The notes beneath the pieces were generated by a model, which worked only from the letters and a program-made list of their open reading frames with translations, was not told the DNA's origin and searched no databases. This document shows, one piece after another, positions 18,166-29,355 of a DNA stretch of 64,000 bases. The stretch is taken from contig CATOSA010000024.1 of the NCBI GenBank assembly GCA_951812315.1, positions 1 to 64,000 of the forward strand, read 5' to 3'. The position numbers and the translations under genes are program-made. Within the stretch, counting starts at the first letter, position 1. Each line of letters opens with the position of its first letter. Source of the DNA: an uncultured Burkholderiales bacterium. GTDB lineage: Bacteria > Pseudomonadota > Gammaproteobacteria > Burkholderiales > Eutrophovitaceae.

Positions 18166-18979
18166 TCAGGCCGCGCTCTTCAACGCCGTTTGTTCGAAGT
18201 ACACCGCATCGGGGGGTACGCCGGTCAAGCCCAGTGTGAGGACGCCGGGTATTGTAAAAACGAAAGTATTTGTCCAGTCCGGCGCGTAATGCCGCCGGCG
18301 TTTCATACGCGCGCAGATACACGTCTTCGTACTTCACACTGCGCCACAACCGTTCGACGAACACGTTGTCGATCCAGCGAGCCTTGCCGTCCATGCTGAT
18401 CGTCACTTCGTGCTCCTTGAGAACGCGGGTGAACGCATCGGCCGTGAACTGCGTGCCCTGATCGGTGTTGAATATCTCGGGTGTACCGTAGCGAGGCAAT
18501 GCCTCTTCGAGCGCCTCGACGCAAAAGTCGCTGTCCATCGTGTTCGACGCCCGCCACGAAAGCACCTTGCGCGTATGCCAGTGCATAATCGCCACGAGCT
18601 ACATGAACCCCTTGGCCATCGGTAGATAACACATATCGCTCGCCCACACCTGGTTGGCCCGCGTGATTGTCATGTCCCTGAGCAAGTAAGGATAGATCTT
18701 GTGTCCCTTGTCTGGCGTGCTGGTGCGCCGCTTCGGCTACAGCGCCCTGATCTGCATCTGACGCATCAGCCGCTGTACGCGCTTACGATTGACCTGCAGC
18801 CCGCGTGTATCGAGTTCGTTGCGAATACGACGGCTTCCGTAGAACGGCAGCTCAAGGTCTTCGGCTGACACCTGTGCGCCGCGATAGTACGCTGTGCAGC
18901 GTGCCACTCCGAGTAACTCGCAGCGGCGTGCCCTGGACAGTTCGTGAGCGCTTTGAATCTGTGCTCGGCGCTCGCTCAC
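18166..18979 (-). pseudogene. IS3-family transposase OrfB, two in-frame stops, deletion and frameshift
   Basis: The frame carries TAG at 18737-18739 and TAG at 18599-18601, the same two codons as in the other copies. An 11-residue in-frame deletion removes MRLIDEIHLEL near 18850. A single-base insertion in the G run at 18211-18216 shifts the last 15 or so codons, so the frame runs on past the IS end into the neighbouring gene. The rve core residues themselves are still present. It is clearly non-functional on its own. Confidence 0.92.
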
Positions 18980-19266
18980 CGGTCGCGCCCGAGAAACTTT
19001 GACAGAAAATCTTTCTCCATCGTCAGTTGCCCGACCTTGGCGTGCAGCTTCTCGATTTCGCGTTCGGTGTGTTGCGCCTCAACTGCGTTGCCACCGAACA
19101 CGTCCTCGGCACTATCGACCAGACGTTTCTTCCAGTCCTGGATCTGATTCGGGTGAACGTCGAACTGTTCACCCAGCTCGGCCAGTGTGTGCTCGCCACG
19201 CACTGCGCCCAGTGCTACTTTGGCCTTGAAGCTCGCCGTGTGATTTCTTCTCTTTCTACGTGTCAT
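18976..19266 (-). CDS. IS3-family transposase subunit OrfA
   Basis: A complete 96-residue OrfA that starts MTRRKRRNHTASF. It has a helix-turn-helix at about residues 28-48 and a leucine-zipper-like helix at about 65-90. It differs from copy 4 at one visible residue (LGEQFDV instead of LAEQFDV). The stop overlaps the GTG of orfB by four bases. It may bind IS ends even though the partner OrfB is broken. Confidence 0.93.
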   Translation of the reverse strand: MTRRKRRNHTASFKAKVALGAVRGEHTLAELGEQFDVHPNQIQDWKKRLVDSAEDVFGGNAVEAQHTEREIEKLHAKVGQLTMEKDFLSKFLGRDR

Positions 19267-19647
19267 CTTCGGATCCTCTCTGTGTCGTAAAAGAATAATC
19301 CATAAGATTTCACTTATCAGCTACATTTTGGTGTCCAGCCGTTTGGGTCCACCTCTGTGCGCGCAAAGCAATAGCCGAAACCAGTTACAGCAACATCATA
19401 TACGGACATTTCACAAACCGCTTTCGGCATCGTGCAACACTGCGCACGATACGATATCCTGATTCGCAGGCCAGTCGTTCGCCGTGTCAGCGTCGGAGAT
19501 GGGGACATTGCCGCAGATACGCGGGTGGCGCCCGCCGCGCAGGCAGAAAGAGCGTAGCCGCCTGACATCTAGCCGGGTGAGACGGTGCGATACCGGTGAC
19601 CGCGCAGTTTCACCGCTGACAGATACGGTCAAATTAATGCTAGCAAT

Positions 19648-20874
19648 TTGCAGGAAATGACAGATCCTAAAACGCAAGCATCTTCGCGCTGGATCGCCCA
19701 CCTCGACATGGACGCGTTTTACGCTTCGGTCGAGTTGCTGCGCTATCCGGAGTTGCGCGGGCAACCCGTTGTCGTCGGTGGCAGGCGCGCGCATCAACCG
19801 GAAACCCGTACCGACGGTCGGCGAACATTTACCGCGCTGCGCGACTATGCCGGTCGGGGCGTGATCACGACAGCGACTTACGAAGCGCGCGAATTCGGCG
19901 CACATTCGGGCATGGGACTGATGAAAGCAGCCGCACTCGTGCCGGACGCAGTATTGCTTCCAGCTGATTTCGACGAATACCGGAAATATTCGCGACTGTT
20001 CAAGGCTGCGGTAAGGGAAATTGCACCGCGCATCGAAGATCGGGGAATAGACGAAATCTTTATCGACCTCAACGGCGTGCCTGGCGCGCAAACCACTACC
20101 GAAACCGATCCGCATGCAGGTGTTCGTGAGGTGGCGCTAAAGATCAAATCACTGGTGCGCGAGCGAACCGGGCTTACCTGTTCTATCGGCATTAGTCCGA
20201 ACAAGCTGTTATCCAAACTGTGTTCCGAACTCGACAAGCCCGATGGCCTGACCATCATCACTGCCGCCGATATCCCGACCCGAATCTGGCCGCTGCCCGT
20301 CGGCAAGATCAACGGCATCGGCCCGAAGGCCAGTGCCAAGCTTCAATCGTTCGGTGTCAATACCATTGAAGAACTCGCGTCAGTGGACGAAAACTGGCTG
20401 CAGGACAAGTTCGGGCCAAACTACGGTGCCTGGTTGCACCGGGTCGCAAATGGCCGCGACGATCGAGCCGTCGTCACGTTCCGTGAGCCCAAGTCATTAA
20501 GCAGGGAAACCACCTTTGAAAGCGACTTGCACGCACGCCAAAATCGCGATGAACTGGGCCGGATCTTCACGCGCCTGTGCGAACAACTCGCGGCCGATCT
20601 GCAACGCAAGGGCTACGCTGCCAGGACGATCGGCATCAAGCTACGCTTCGATGACTTCAAAATCGTTACCCGCGTCCAGTCATTTGAAGCATACACACAG
20701 GACGCAAAGACAATTCGGCGGTGGGCGGGGCAATGCCTCAAGAAAGCACCGCTTGATCGCCGATTGCGATTGCTGGGCGTTCGTGCAGAGAACCTTCGCC
20801 ACAATGACGATCTGCCCGAATCCCGACACGATCAGCCTGCCAGCGAACGAGATCAGCTCTCGCTACTGTCGTGA
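19648..20874 (+). CDS. dinB: DNA polymerase IV (Y-family)
   Basis: A 408-residue translesion polymerase. Catalytic carboxylates lie in HLDMDAFYASVEL (near residue 18) and in DRGIDEIFIDL (near residue 130). The palm motif GISPNKLLSKLCSELDKPDG and the helix-hairpin-helix KINGIGPKASAKL are present. The protein ends QLSLLS, a plausible beta-clamp-binding peptide. The frame starts at TTG 19648; ATG 19657 is an alternative. I see no clear LexA box in the 290 bases upstream, so SOS control is not supported here. Neighbours on both sides look unrelated. Confidence 0.93.
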   Translation: MQEMTDPKTQASSRWIAHLDMDAFYASVELLRYPELRGQPVVVGGRRAHQPETRTDGRRTFTALRDYAGRGVITTATYEAREFGAHSGMGLMKAAALVPDAVLLPADFDEYRKYSRLFKAAVREIAPRIEDRGIDEIFIDLNGVPGAQTTTETDPHAGVREVALKIKSLVRERTGLTCSIGISPNKLLSKLCSELDKPDGLTIITAADIPTRIWPLPVGKINGIGPKASAKLQSFGVNTIEELASVDENWLQDKFGPNYGAWLHRVANGRDDRAVVTFREPKSLSRETTFESDLHARQNRDELGRIFTRLCEQLAADLQRKGYAARTIGIKLRFDDFKIVTRVQSFEAYTQDAKTIRRWAGQCLKKAPLDRRLRLLGVRAENLRHNDDLPESRHDQPASERDQLSLLS

Positions 20875-21025
20875 CATTCCGCGCCTGTTGCGCGCTACTG
20901 GCAGTCCTTATTTACGAGTTAACACACTGACACCCTGCGAATTGTCCTGCCCCGCAAGTATAATTCTGCATACTGCGCTAAAAGATAGTCCGAGCCGGGG
21001 CTTATTGAAACCAGAAGGAAACAAC

Positions 21026-21862
21026 ATGCCGGGAACCATTTTCACAGCAAAGCAACGCGCCGATTACGATCGCGACGGTTACGTCATCGTTCGCAAGTTG
21101 TTCGATGACGAGGAAATCGGCATTCTCCGCACCGCGATCGAAAGCGACCCGGCATTGCACGACAGCTTATACAACCGCAACGATGCATCGGGCAAAAAAA
21201 CGCGCATGGCGACCTGGAACCATCCGGGCGAAAGCGTATACGGGCTTGCCGCGCGGACACATCGTGTGGTGGACACCATGGAGGACCTGCTGGGAGGAGA
21301 GGTCTACCACTATCACTCCAAGCTGACCGCGAAGGAACCGCGCGACGGTGGTGCTTGGGAGTGGCATCAGGACTACGGCTACTGGTATCACAACGGTATC
21401 GTTTTTCCGCACATGGCCAGCCTCATGGTTGCGCTCGATCATTCCACGCGCGAGAACGGATGCCTGCAAGTCGTAAAGGGCTCGCATCATTGCGGCAGAG
21501 TCGAGCACGGCGTGCTACCCGGTGATCAGGTTGGTGCCGACCCCCGGCACGTCGAAGAAATACTCAAGCATCTGCCGATTGAATACGCAGAAATGGAACC
21601 GGGCGACGGATTGTTTTTCCACTGCAACGTGCTGCATCGGTCTGATCAGAACCGGTCGGCGCATCGCCGCTGGACCGTGATTCACTGCTACAACGCGGCA
21701 CGCAACAATACATATGTCGAACACCACCATCCGTTTTACACGCCACTTGAAAAAGTCGATGACACTGCAATCAAGCAAGCGGGGGTGAAGTTTGCAGACT
21801 CGGTCAGCGAATTTCGGGCGAAGTCCGCGAATCCACCACAATTGAAGAGGCGCATCGCCTAG
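21026..21862 (+). CDS. Phytanoyl-CoA dioxygenase (PhyH) family protein
   Basis: A 278-residue Fe(II)/2-oxoglutarate-dependent oxygenase. The start ATG 21026 has AAGGAA at a good distance. The metal motif H-x-D is seen in WEWHQDYGYWY near residue 113, and the distal His lies in CNVLHRSDQNRSAHRRW near residue 208, which also holds the Arg that binds 2-oxoglutarate. Related bacterial proteins hydroxylate small molecules such as ectoine or quorum-sensing lipids; the substrate here is unknown. It stands alone, 150 bases after dinB and 220 before a glyoxalase II gene. Confidence 0.88.
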   Translation: MPGTIFTAKQRADYDRDGYVIVRKLFDDEEIGILRTAIESDPALHDSLYNRNDASGKKTRMATWNHPGESVYGLAARTHRVVDTMEDLLGGEVYHYHSKLTAKEPRDGGAWEWHQDYGYWYHNGIVFPHMASLMVALDHSTRENGCLQVVKGSHHCGRVEHGVLPGDQVGADPRHVEEILKHLPIEYAEMEPGDGLFFHCNVLHRSDQNRSAHRRWTVIHCYNAARNNTYVEHHHPFYTPLEKVDDTAIKQAGVKFADSVSEFRAKSANPPQLKRRIA

Positions 21863-22081
21863 GAGGTATTTCCTGACGCGTCCCGCCGCTCGTTGTTCTG
21901 AAATTCTTGTGACCGCCTCAGAACCGGGCAGCAGGTTTGAAAGTGGAAGCTTCAATCAGGTCAGTGCTGCGCTAGAAGATGACCAATGCCGGGACGAGCA
22001 CAACGGCGTCGACGGCACATGCCGTGATACAGGCTGAGCGGGTAAGCAATATATACAGGCGAACCGCCAGGAGGAGAAAGA

Positions 22082-22873
22082 ATGATTGTCGAACAAATCT
22101 GGACCGCGAATGCGTACCGAAATTTCAATTATCTGATCGTCTGCCCCGACACCGGCGACGCGATGGCGGTTGATCCGCTGGACAGCGAGAAATGTCTGGC
22201 TGCAGCCAAAGAAAATGGCTGGAACATCACGCAAATACTGAACACCCATGAGCATGGCGATCACACCGGCGGCAATCGGGCCATGATTGCGGCGACCGGC
22301 GCAAAGCTGCTGGCACATGCGAAGGCGGCACAGCGAATACCCGGAATGGACCGCGGCCTTGGCGCGGGTGACGTGATCAAAATCGGCAAGAGTGTCGAAC
22401 TCGAAGCGCTCGACACGCCGGGACATACAATGAGCCACGTTTGCCTGCTTTCGCACACTGATACGCCGGCATTGTTCTGCGGCGACACGCTATTCAACGC
22501 CGGGGCCGGAAATTGTCACAACGGCGGACACCCGAACGAGCTCTACCAGACGTTTGTCGACCAGCTCGCGAAATTGCCGGACACGACCCAAATTTATCCC
22601 GGCCACGATTACATCGAGAACAACCTCCGCTTTACCCTCGATCGCGAACCCAACAACAAAAAGGCGGAGGAGATGCTTGAAAAGATAAAAGACCAGGATC
22701 CGGACAGTGCTTTCGTCTCGACACTTGCGCTAGAGAAAGACGTCAACAGTTTCTTCCGTCTGCACAACCTCTCGATTATTGCCAGGCTGCGCGAAGCATT
22801 CCCCGACTTGCCGGACGAACCCGATCCAAAGACGGTATTTCTGAAACTGCGCGAGCTGCGCAATAGCTGGTAG
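22082..22873 (+). CDS. gloB: Hydroxyacylglutathione hydrolase (glyoxalase II)
   Basis: A 263-residue metallo-beta-lactamase-fold enzyme with the binuclear metal motif THEHGDH at residues 55-61. Further ligands lie in GHTMSHVCL, FCGDTLFNAGAG and YPGHDYIENNL. The C-terminal HAGH-type helix region (residues 190-263) is present, ending LRELRNSW. It hydrolyses S-lactoylglutathione to lactate and glutathione in methylglyoxal detoxification. GGAGGAGAAAGA precedes the ATG directly. Length and domain order match canonical gloB. Confidence 0.93.
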   Translation: MIVEQIWTANAYRNFNYLIVCPDTGDAMAVDPLDSEKCLAAAKENGWNITQILNTHEHGDHTGGNRAMIAATGAKLLAHAKAAQRIPGMDRGLGAGDVIKIGKSVELEALDTPGHTMSHVCLLSHTDTPALFCGDTLFNAGAGNCHNGGHPNELYQTFVDQLAKLPDTTQIYPGHDYIENNLRFTLDREPNNKKAEEMLEKIKDQDPDSAFVSTLALEKDVNSFFRLHNLSIIARLREAFPDLPDEPDPKTVFLKLRELRNSW

Positions 22874-22922
22874 CTGCGCTGGCAAGCAAAAAAAACGATA
22901 CCAAAACCATCTGGAGACCAAC

Positions 22923-23960
22923 ATGCAATATCAAGTACTCCCAAGCACCGACATGAATGTATCCAAGGTCTGCCTTGGCACCATGACGTGGGGAGAACAG
23001 AACAGCGAAGACGAAGCGCACGAGCAACTGGATTATTCGATCGACAAGGGCATCAACTTCATTGACACCGCCGAAATGTATCCGGTGCCCCCGAATGGAA
23101 AAACCCAGGGGCGAACCGAAAAATTTCTCGGCTCCTGGCTCGCCAGACAACCACGTGACAAGCTCGTTATTGCAACGAAAATCGCCGGCCCCGGTCGGCG
23201 CGACTGGGTTCGCGGCGGGCGCACGGACCTGACGAAGGACATCATTGCTGAAGCAGTCGAAACCAGCCTCGAACGCTTGCAAACCGATTACATTGATCTG
23301 TATCAGATCCACTGGCCGCAGCGAAACGTGCCCATGTTTGGCAGCGTCGAATTCGACCCCGAAAAGGAAAAAGGCGGACCGTCGATCAGAGAACAAGTCG
23401 AGGGCATGGCTGCAATGGTCAAAAGCGGCAAGATTCGCTATTACGGACTGTCGAATGAAACCTCGTGGGGCATTTGCGAGTTTCATCGCATTGCCAAGGA
23501 ACTCGGCGTACCCGGTCCGGTATCCTTGCAAAACAGTTACAGCCTTGTCTCGCGCAACACCGATAACGATACGGCCGAGACTTTGTTCCGCGAAAAAATG
23601 TCGCTGCTCGCATATAGCCCGCTCGCAGCAGGGTTGTTGTCCGGAAAATATATCGGTGGGGCAAAACCGGCCGGCTCACGCTTCGTGCTGTTTGACAATC
23701 TGGGCGCACGCTTTCGCAAGTCAGTGGTGCCGGATGCAATCGAAGCATATGCGGCGCTGGCCAAACAACGTGGCATAACACTGGTTCAACTCGCACTCGG
23801 TTATGTTGCCAGTCGATGGTTTCTCGGCTCGTCGATTATCGGCGCGACTACTATGGCACAGCTCGAAGAAGACATTGCCGCTGCGCAATTCGAACTCGAT
23901 GAGGACACGCTTGCTGCAATCGGCGAAATCCAGGCCCGCTACCCGAACCCGGCGCCGTAA
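22923..23960 (+). CDS. Aldo/keto reductase (Tas-like)
   Basis: A 345-residue NADPH-dependent oxidoreductase with the (beta/alpha)8 fold. Catalytic Asp and Tyr are in NFIDTAEMYPV near residue 47, Lys in LVIATKIAG near residue 83 and His in YQIHWPQ near residue 124. NADPH-binding residues are in the C-terminal SSIIGATTMAQLEED. The insert after DTAEMYPVPPNGKTQGRTE matches the Tas/NADP(H)-dependent aldo-keto reductase subgroup. GGAG lies seven bases before the ATG. It follows gloB by 49 bases, which suggests a shared transcript for reactive-carbonyl detoxification. Confidence 0.9.
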   Translation: MQYQVLPSTDMNVSKVCLGTMTWGEQNSEDEAHEQLDYSIDKGINFIDTAEMYPVPPNGKTQGRTEKFLGSWLARQPRDKLVIATKIAGPGRRDWVRGGRTDLTKDIIAEAVETSLERLQTDYIDLYQIHWPQRNVPMFGSVEFDPEKEKGGPSIREQVEGMAAMVKSGKIRYYGLSNETSWGICEFHRIAKELGVPGPVSLQNSYSLVSRNTDNDTAETLFREKMSLLAYSPLAAGLLSGKYIGGAKPAGSRFVLFDNLGARFRKSVVPDAIEAYAALAKQRGITLVQLALGYVASRWFLGSSIIGATTMAQLEEDIAAAQFELDEDTLAAIGEIQARYPNPAP

Positions 23961-23985
23961 TTCTTTCCATTGACACGCTAAGCGG

Positions 23986-26429
23986 ATGGCACGCCGAAAG
24001 AAACAGCGACGCCCGGCGACTGAGCCAGCCGCGAACCCTGAAGCGAATGCGGCGACGCCCGCGCGCTCGAGGCGAGGGTTATATGCCCTTGTAGTAGCGG
24101 TAATTCTGATTGCGATCGCCGTCGACGTCTGGTGGATATTGCGACCCGGAAAAGCGCCTGATGTCGCCGAAGTGTCTGCCCCGACTGTAGTTACTGCACG
24201 CTACGTTGGCAGTGAAGCCTGCGCCGGCTGCCATGCGCAAGCGTACGCTGCATGGAATGACTCGCACCACGCGCTCGCGATGCAGCACGCCACTGCGCAA
24301 ACCGTTCTTGGCGACTTCGACGACGCAACATTTCGCTACGCCGGCACCACGACAACCTTTTTCATACGCGACGGCAAACATTTCGTGCGCACCGATGGTG
24401 CTGACGGTAAATTGGCCGACTTCGAGGTCCAGTACACATTTGGCGTAGATCCGCTGCAGCAATATCTGATCGCGTTTCCGGACGGCCGCCTGCAAGCGCT
24501 TTCAGCTTCGTGGGATAGCCGACCAGAAGGGCAAGGCGGGCAACGCTGGTTTCATCTCTATCCGGACGAGAAAGTCGATTACCGGGACGAGTTGCACTGG
24601 ACGCGGCGTTCGCAGAACTGGAACTTCATGTGTGCCGACTGTCATTCGACCGAAGTGCGCAAGCAATACGACGCCGGGGCTGATACATTCAACACGACCT
24701 GGGCGGATCTTACGGTCGGATGCGAAGCCTGCCATGGCCCGGCATCTGCACATCTCGAATGGACCGAGGCACAACCGGCGAACACGCATAAGGGGCTTGC
24801 CGCGGTCCTTGACGAAAGAGCCAGTGCAACATGGGCCAATGATGCTGCGACCAACAAGCCCGCACGCAGCCACCCCCGCGAACACGATACAGAAATTGAG
24901 GTCTGCGCCCAGTGCCATGCGCGGCGCAGCCAGATTGCCGAGGGGTATCGCGCAGGACTGCCGTTCCTGGACTTTTATCGCCCGGCGCTTCTTTCGCCTG
25001 GTCTTTATCACGCCGATGGCCAGCAGCGCGACGAGGTGTACATCTGGGGTTCGTTCCTGCAAAGCCGCATGTATCACGCGTGACCTGTAGCGATTGCCAT
25101 GAGCCACACGGGCAGAAACTGCGGTCACAAGGCAACGCTGTCTGTTCCGCCTGCCATACGGCGTCGCAGTACGACACACCCGCGCATCATCATCATCCGG
25201 AAAATGATTCCGGAACAGCCGGTGTCGCAAGCAATGGCGGTGAGATAATCGGAGCGGGAAATCAGTGCGTCGATTGTCACATGCCGGACACGACTTACAT
25301 GGTTGTCGATCCGCGCCGTGATCACAGCCTCCGGGTGCCGCGCCCGGACCTGACCGTCGAACATGGCACTCCGAACGCATGCAACGGTTGCCACAGCGCA
25401 AAGGATGCAACCTGGGCCGCAAATGCGATCGAGCAATGGTATGGCCGCCAAGCACAGGGCTTCCAGCGCTACACGGACGCATTCAGCTACGCCGAAAGGG
25501 ACGCGGCCGAAGCCGGCCCCAGTCTGGCCCGAATTGCGCGCGACGCTTCCAACCCTGCAATCGCGCGGGCGAGTGCGCTCGAAGCGCTTGCGCGCTATCC
25601 GTCGCCGCGGTCCATCGACGCGGCCCGCAAGGGACTTATTGACAGCGACGCGTTAGTGCGGCGCGCGAGTATCGCCGCGTTGTCACCGCTGCCGCCAGCG
25701 CAACGCCTGATATTGCTGGCGCCGTTGCTCGATGATCCGGTGCGCACGGTTCGCATGGAGGCAACCTCTGTGCTCGCCGATTCAACGGGCGAAGCAACGA
25801 TGAGACAGCTCACGGCGTTCAAGCGCGGGGCAGCAGAGTACGAATCCGCGCAACTGTATAACGCCGACCGGCCGGAAGCGCTCGCATCACTTGGCAACTT
25901 TTACGCACGCCAGGGCCGCTTTGACGAAGCGCACTCGCAACTGCAAGCCGCGATCGATCTTGATCCGGAATTTGTGCCGGCATATGTAAACCTGGCCGAC
26001 GTCCTGCGAGCCCGTGGGCGCGACGCGGCGGCTGAGAACATTCTGAGAGACGGACTTCAGAAAGTACCCGATGCGGCTGCCTTGCATCACGCGCTCGGTC
26101 TAACACTCGTTCGGCTCGACCAAAGTAGCGAGGCACTCGCCGAACTGAAACGCGCCGCAGAATTGCTGCCTGCAAACGCCCGTTTTGCTTACGTGTATGC
26201 AGTCGGGTTGAACTCGGCTGGCAAGAAGAAGGCTGCGGTCGCCGAAATCGACCGGGCGCTGAAATACCACCCGGATGATCGCGACTTGCTGCTGGCAGCC
26301 GTCATTTTCAGGCGTGATCGCGGCGACATTGCCGGCGCGAGTCGCTATGCCGATCATTTGTCGCGACGCTACCCCGATGATTCTGATGCGGCGCAGCTGG
26401 CGCGTGAACTGAGGGCCGCAGGCAAATAA
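23986..26429 (+). pseudogene. Octahaem c-type cytochrome with HEAT-like and TPR repeats, frameshifted
   Basis: The N-terminus is a membrane anchor (residues about 28-50). The first frame has four haem-binding motifs: CAGCH, CADCH, CEACH and CAQCH. It stops at 25083. Just before this, a frameshift (one base lost or two gained) moves the code to the next frame, which continues TCSDCH, CSACH, CVDCH and CNGCH, so eight CXXCH sites in all. A HEAT-like region (residues about 500-600) and about four TPR units follow to the end at 26429. The protein is predicted to be membrane-anchored and periplasmic, transferring electrons with partners bound by the TPR part. As read, only a tetrahaem fragment would form. 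Confidence 0.82.
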
Positions 26430-26573
26430 TTCCGGATGCCAGTCCACTCGGCGCGACAACATAGCTTATATCGTATATACGGTAGTTTCGGCGTCGGATC
26501 ACATTTGCTCTGACAGAATCCTTGCACATTTGTCTGTGCAACATCGAACTTTCAATCTTCTGGCCGGCTGTTT

Positions 26574-29303
26574 ATGCGTTTTCGAAAACCACTAGTCTGG
26601 ATTGCGGGAATTGCCGGTGCGATCGTTTTGCTGATCGCTCTCGCGGTTCTGTCTGCGCCACTATGGTTTGACTCAGAAGGCGTCAAGACCAGAATCGTCA
26701 CATCGATTGCAAACGCGACCGGCGGCAATGCACGTTTCGATCGCATCGATCTACGATTGTTGCCCTTCCCCGGTGCGACTGTCACGGGAGCGGCATTCTC
26801 ACTGCCGGGACAATTCGAACTGGATGCGCAGTCTGCGTCAGTCGACCTGGATCTTCTGGCACTCGTCAGGGCCCGTATTCGAATCAGCAGCGTAATCCTG
26901 GTGGCGCCCGACATTACGGTGCAAGCGCCTGAACCGGCGCAAGACCCGGAACCACTTTCCACCGGGACGACAGAACAGGCAGTGCGCGACGTGTTCGCAC
27001 ATATTGCTGAACGTGCGCCCGATATTCAAGTCATTGTGGAAGAAGGCTCGGTGACGCTTCTGGCCAGCGGGCGCCAGCCGATATCGTTCGACGACCTTGA
27101 ATTGCGTGCCGAGGCGAACGATGACCGAATAGAAGCAACTGTATCGTGCACGTCCAATCTCTGGGAGCACCTTGCGCTGACGATGAATATCGCCGAGGCC
27201 GAACTGACCGGCAATGGCACCTTGAAAGTAGTCGGGTTGCGCGCCCACGATCTCGGCACGGCCCTCGGTCAAACAGAATCCTGGCCAATTCGCGATGCGG
27301 TTACTGACGCGAACGTACAGTGGAAAATGAAAGGCCTGGCGGACATTCTGGCTGAAGGCAACTTGTCCGCGCCGGCGGTATCGCTCGCGTTCGGCGAACG
27401 CCAACTTGACCTGCAGCGTCCCACGATAGACGTATCTGCGTTGCTGCGTAACGGTGCGACCGAAATATCAATTCGGCACATCGCCCTCGACTATCCGCGT
27501 CTTGACGCCACTGCGAAACTTGCTCGCAGCAATGCGGGTACGTTCGCGCTGCAAGCGAGCGCAACCGACGTTCAGCTGTCGGAGTTACAGGACGCCGCGG
27601 CCGCAATTGCACCGGGTGTCGCCCTTCTCGCGCGCACCCGGACGGACATACAAAATGGAACAATAAGGTCTCTGCAAGTGAGCAGCGAAGCCGATACGCT
27701 GCCCGCATTGCTACGACCGGAGATGTACCATGCGCAACTGGAGTTCGCTGAACTGGACGCGCTTGTACCGCACATCGATACTCAAGTTCGCGAGGCCCGC
27801 GGGACCGTGTCGCTCAACGCTAGCAAGCTGGAAATCAGCAATGCCAGCGCGCGCGTAGGCAATTCCGTTCTGAGCGAAGCCAATGTTTCGGCGTCTCTCG
27901 GCAGCCTGCTTTCCACATCGTCTGGCAAACCGAATGCAGCTGGTACCGAGGCCGGTACGCAAGAATCCGGTGCCTCCGCGAAGAACGCGACATCCTCAGC
28001 TTCAAGCGGCGACCGATTCGGGCTGATTGCAAAACAGATCGCGCTGAGTAGCAACGCCCGGCTCAGCCTTGATCTTGCCGAAGTGCTGGCAATAACGAAA
28101 CAGGCGATGCGCGACAGCGAGAGCCCGCGCCAGCTCGACGACGTCAAGCAGCTTTCCGGTAGCGCCGATTTCAGCGTGAGCGTTACAACGGAATCAAAGA
28201 AACCCGAGGTGCGTCTGGAAGTTTCCCGGCTCCAGACAACAGTGCGGCACGCGAAAGTTCCGTTCGCAATCCCGGTTCGTCTCAGTCGAGGCGACTTGCG
28301 CTATGTCGATGACGCGATCTACACACAAGGCCTGGAAGGTGCCATTGGCGCCAGCACTTTCAAGAACGTAAATACTCGAATCGGAATCGACGCGCCCAAT
28401 AGACTGCGCGCGAGCAATGGTTCGGCGCAGCTTTCGCTCGACGAACTGATGCGCTGGGTCGCGGCACTACCCGAACTATCAGAACAAACTGACAAAATCG
28501 GGAAAATGACTGGCAAATTGTCAGTCTCGGTAGAGAAAATTGAAGGGCCGCTTCGCGTTCAATGGTGGTGCGATCGATATCTCTCACGAGCGCATTCACG
28601 TGAAGGACGTTACGTTCTCGACCCTGGACGCATCAATCCGGGTTGGTGGAGAAATCCGTGACTACAGAAACGGCCTGACAAACATCCAGGCCGGAATCAG
28701 TGGCACCACCGGGCTCAAGTCGCTCGAGTGGTTGCGACTACGCACAGGCTTGGCAGATGCATTTCAGATGCGCAACCCGCTCCAGATCTCGCGTATTGAT
28801 GTGAATTGGCACCGCGATCGTGAACTGATGGTACGCGGAAAACTTCAGGTATCCGAAGGCCCGGCGATCGGATTCGCGACCCGCGTTCTGCCCGATCACG
28901 TTGAGGTCGAACACGTCAGCCTGCGCGATGATTTATCGGACGTGAATGTCGGCGTAAAAGTGGAAGACACGAATTTCGATTTTCGATTCAAGGGCAAACT
29001 CGTGCAGCGGAGTATCGCTCGCGTTTTCAGACAACAGCACTTCCAGTTCGGCGAACTCAGTGGCGAAATTCGCACCACCGGTAACTGGCGACAGTCCGAT
29101 CGTACCGTGGCGAATGGTTCTTTGCAGGGCGCCATGATCACTATTCCCGCACCTATCCTGGTTGCTGTGCCGGTGCCGGTAACATTGGAAAAGTTTTTTC
29201 TCGAGGGACGCGATCAAACATTGCAGATCAAGTCAGCAACCGTCGCGGTCGGTGACAGCAAACTCGACTTGAGCGGAAGCTTCGGCGTGTCGGGAGATCA
29301 ATA
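26574..29303 (+). pseudogene. AsmA-family protein, frameshifted and truncated by an IS
   Basis: The protein starts MRFRKPLVWIAGIAGAIVLL (single N-terminal membrane helix) and runs as a long beta-rich AsmA-like protein of about 900 residues. Near 28537 the frame shifts: the first frame ends at 28661, while the conserved continuation (KGRFAFNGGAIDISHER) is in the next frame from about 28540. That frame runs into the left end of IS copy 4 at 29304 without its own C-terminus. AsmA-like proteins are thought to move phospholipid between membranes or affect outer-membrane assembly. Two separate lesions make this a clear pseudogene. Confidence 0.85.
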
Positions 29304-29355
29304 AGAAGTGGACCCCGAAACTTGGACCCCCGCTTAAGTGAAATCTCCATGGGGT

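Larger units (their letters stand above)
18114..19356 (-). mobile_element. IS3-family insertion sequence, copy 3
   Basis: A copy with both ends, in minus orientation. Terminal inverted repeats start AGAAGTGGACCCC at 18114 and AGAGGTGGACCC when read inward from 19356. The sequences outside (AATG left, GTGC right) do not form a target-site duplication. It differs from copy 4 by a 33-bp deletion near 18850 between two CCTTGAGCTG direct repeats in orfB, and by one extra G in a G run at 18211-18216. The insertion cut the N-terminus of the PpiC-like gene. Confidence 0.94.

Noticed and set aside
19411-20115. A 234-codon minus-strand frame across the dinB start
   Set aside because: It is antisense to dinB and low in recognisable structure; the 290 bases before dinB hold no supported gene or LexA box.
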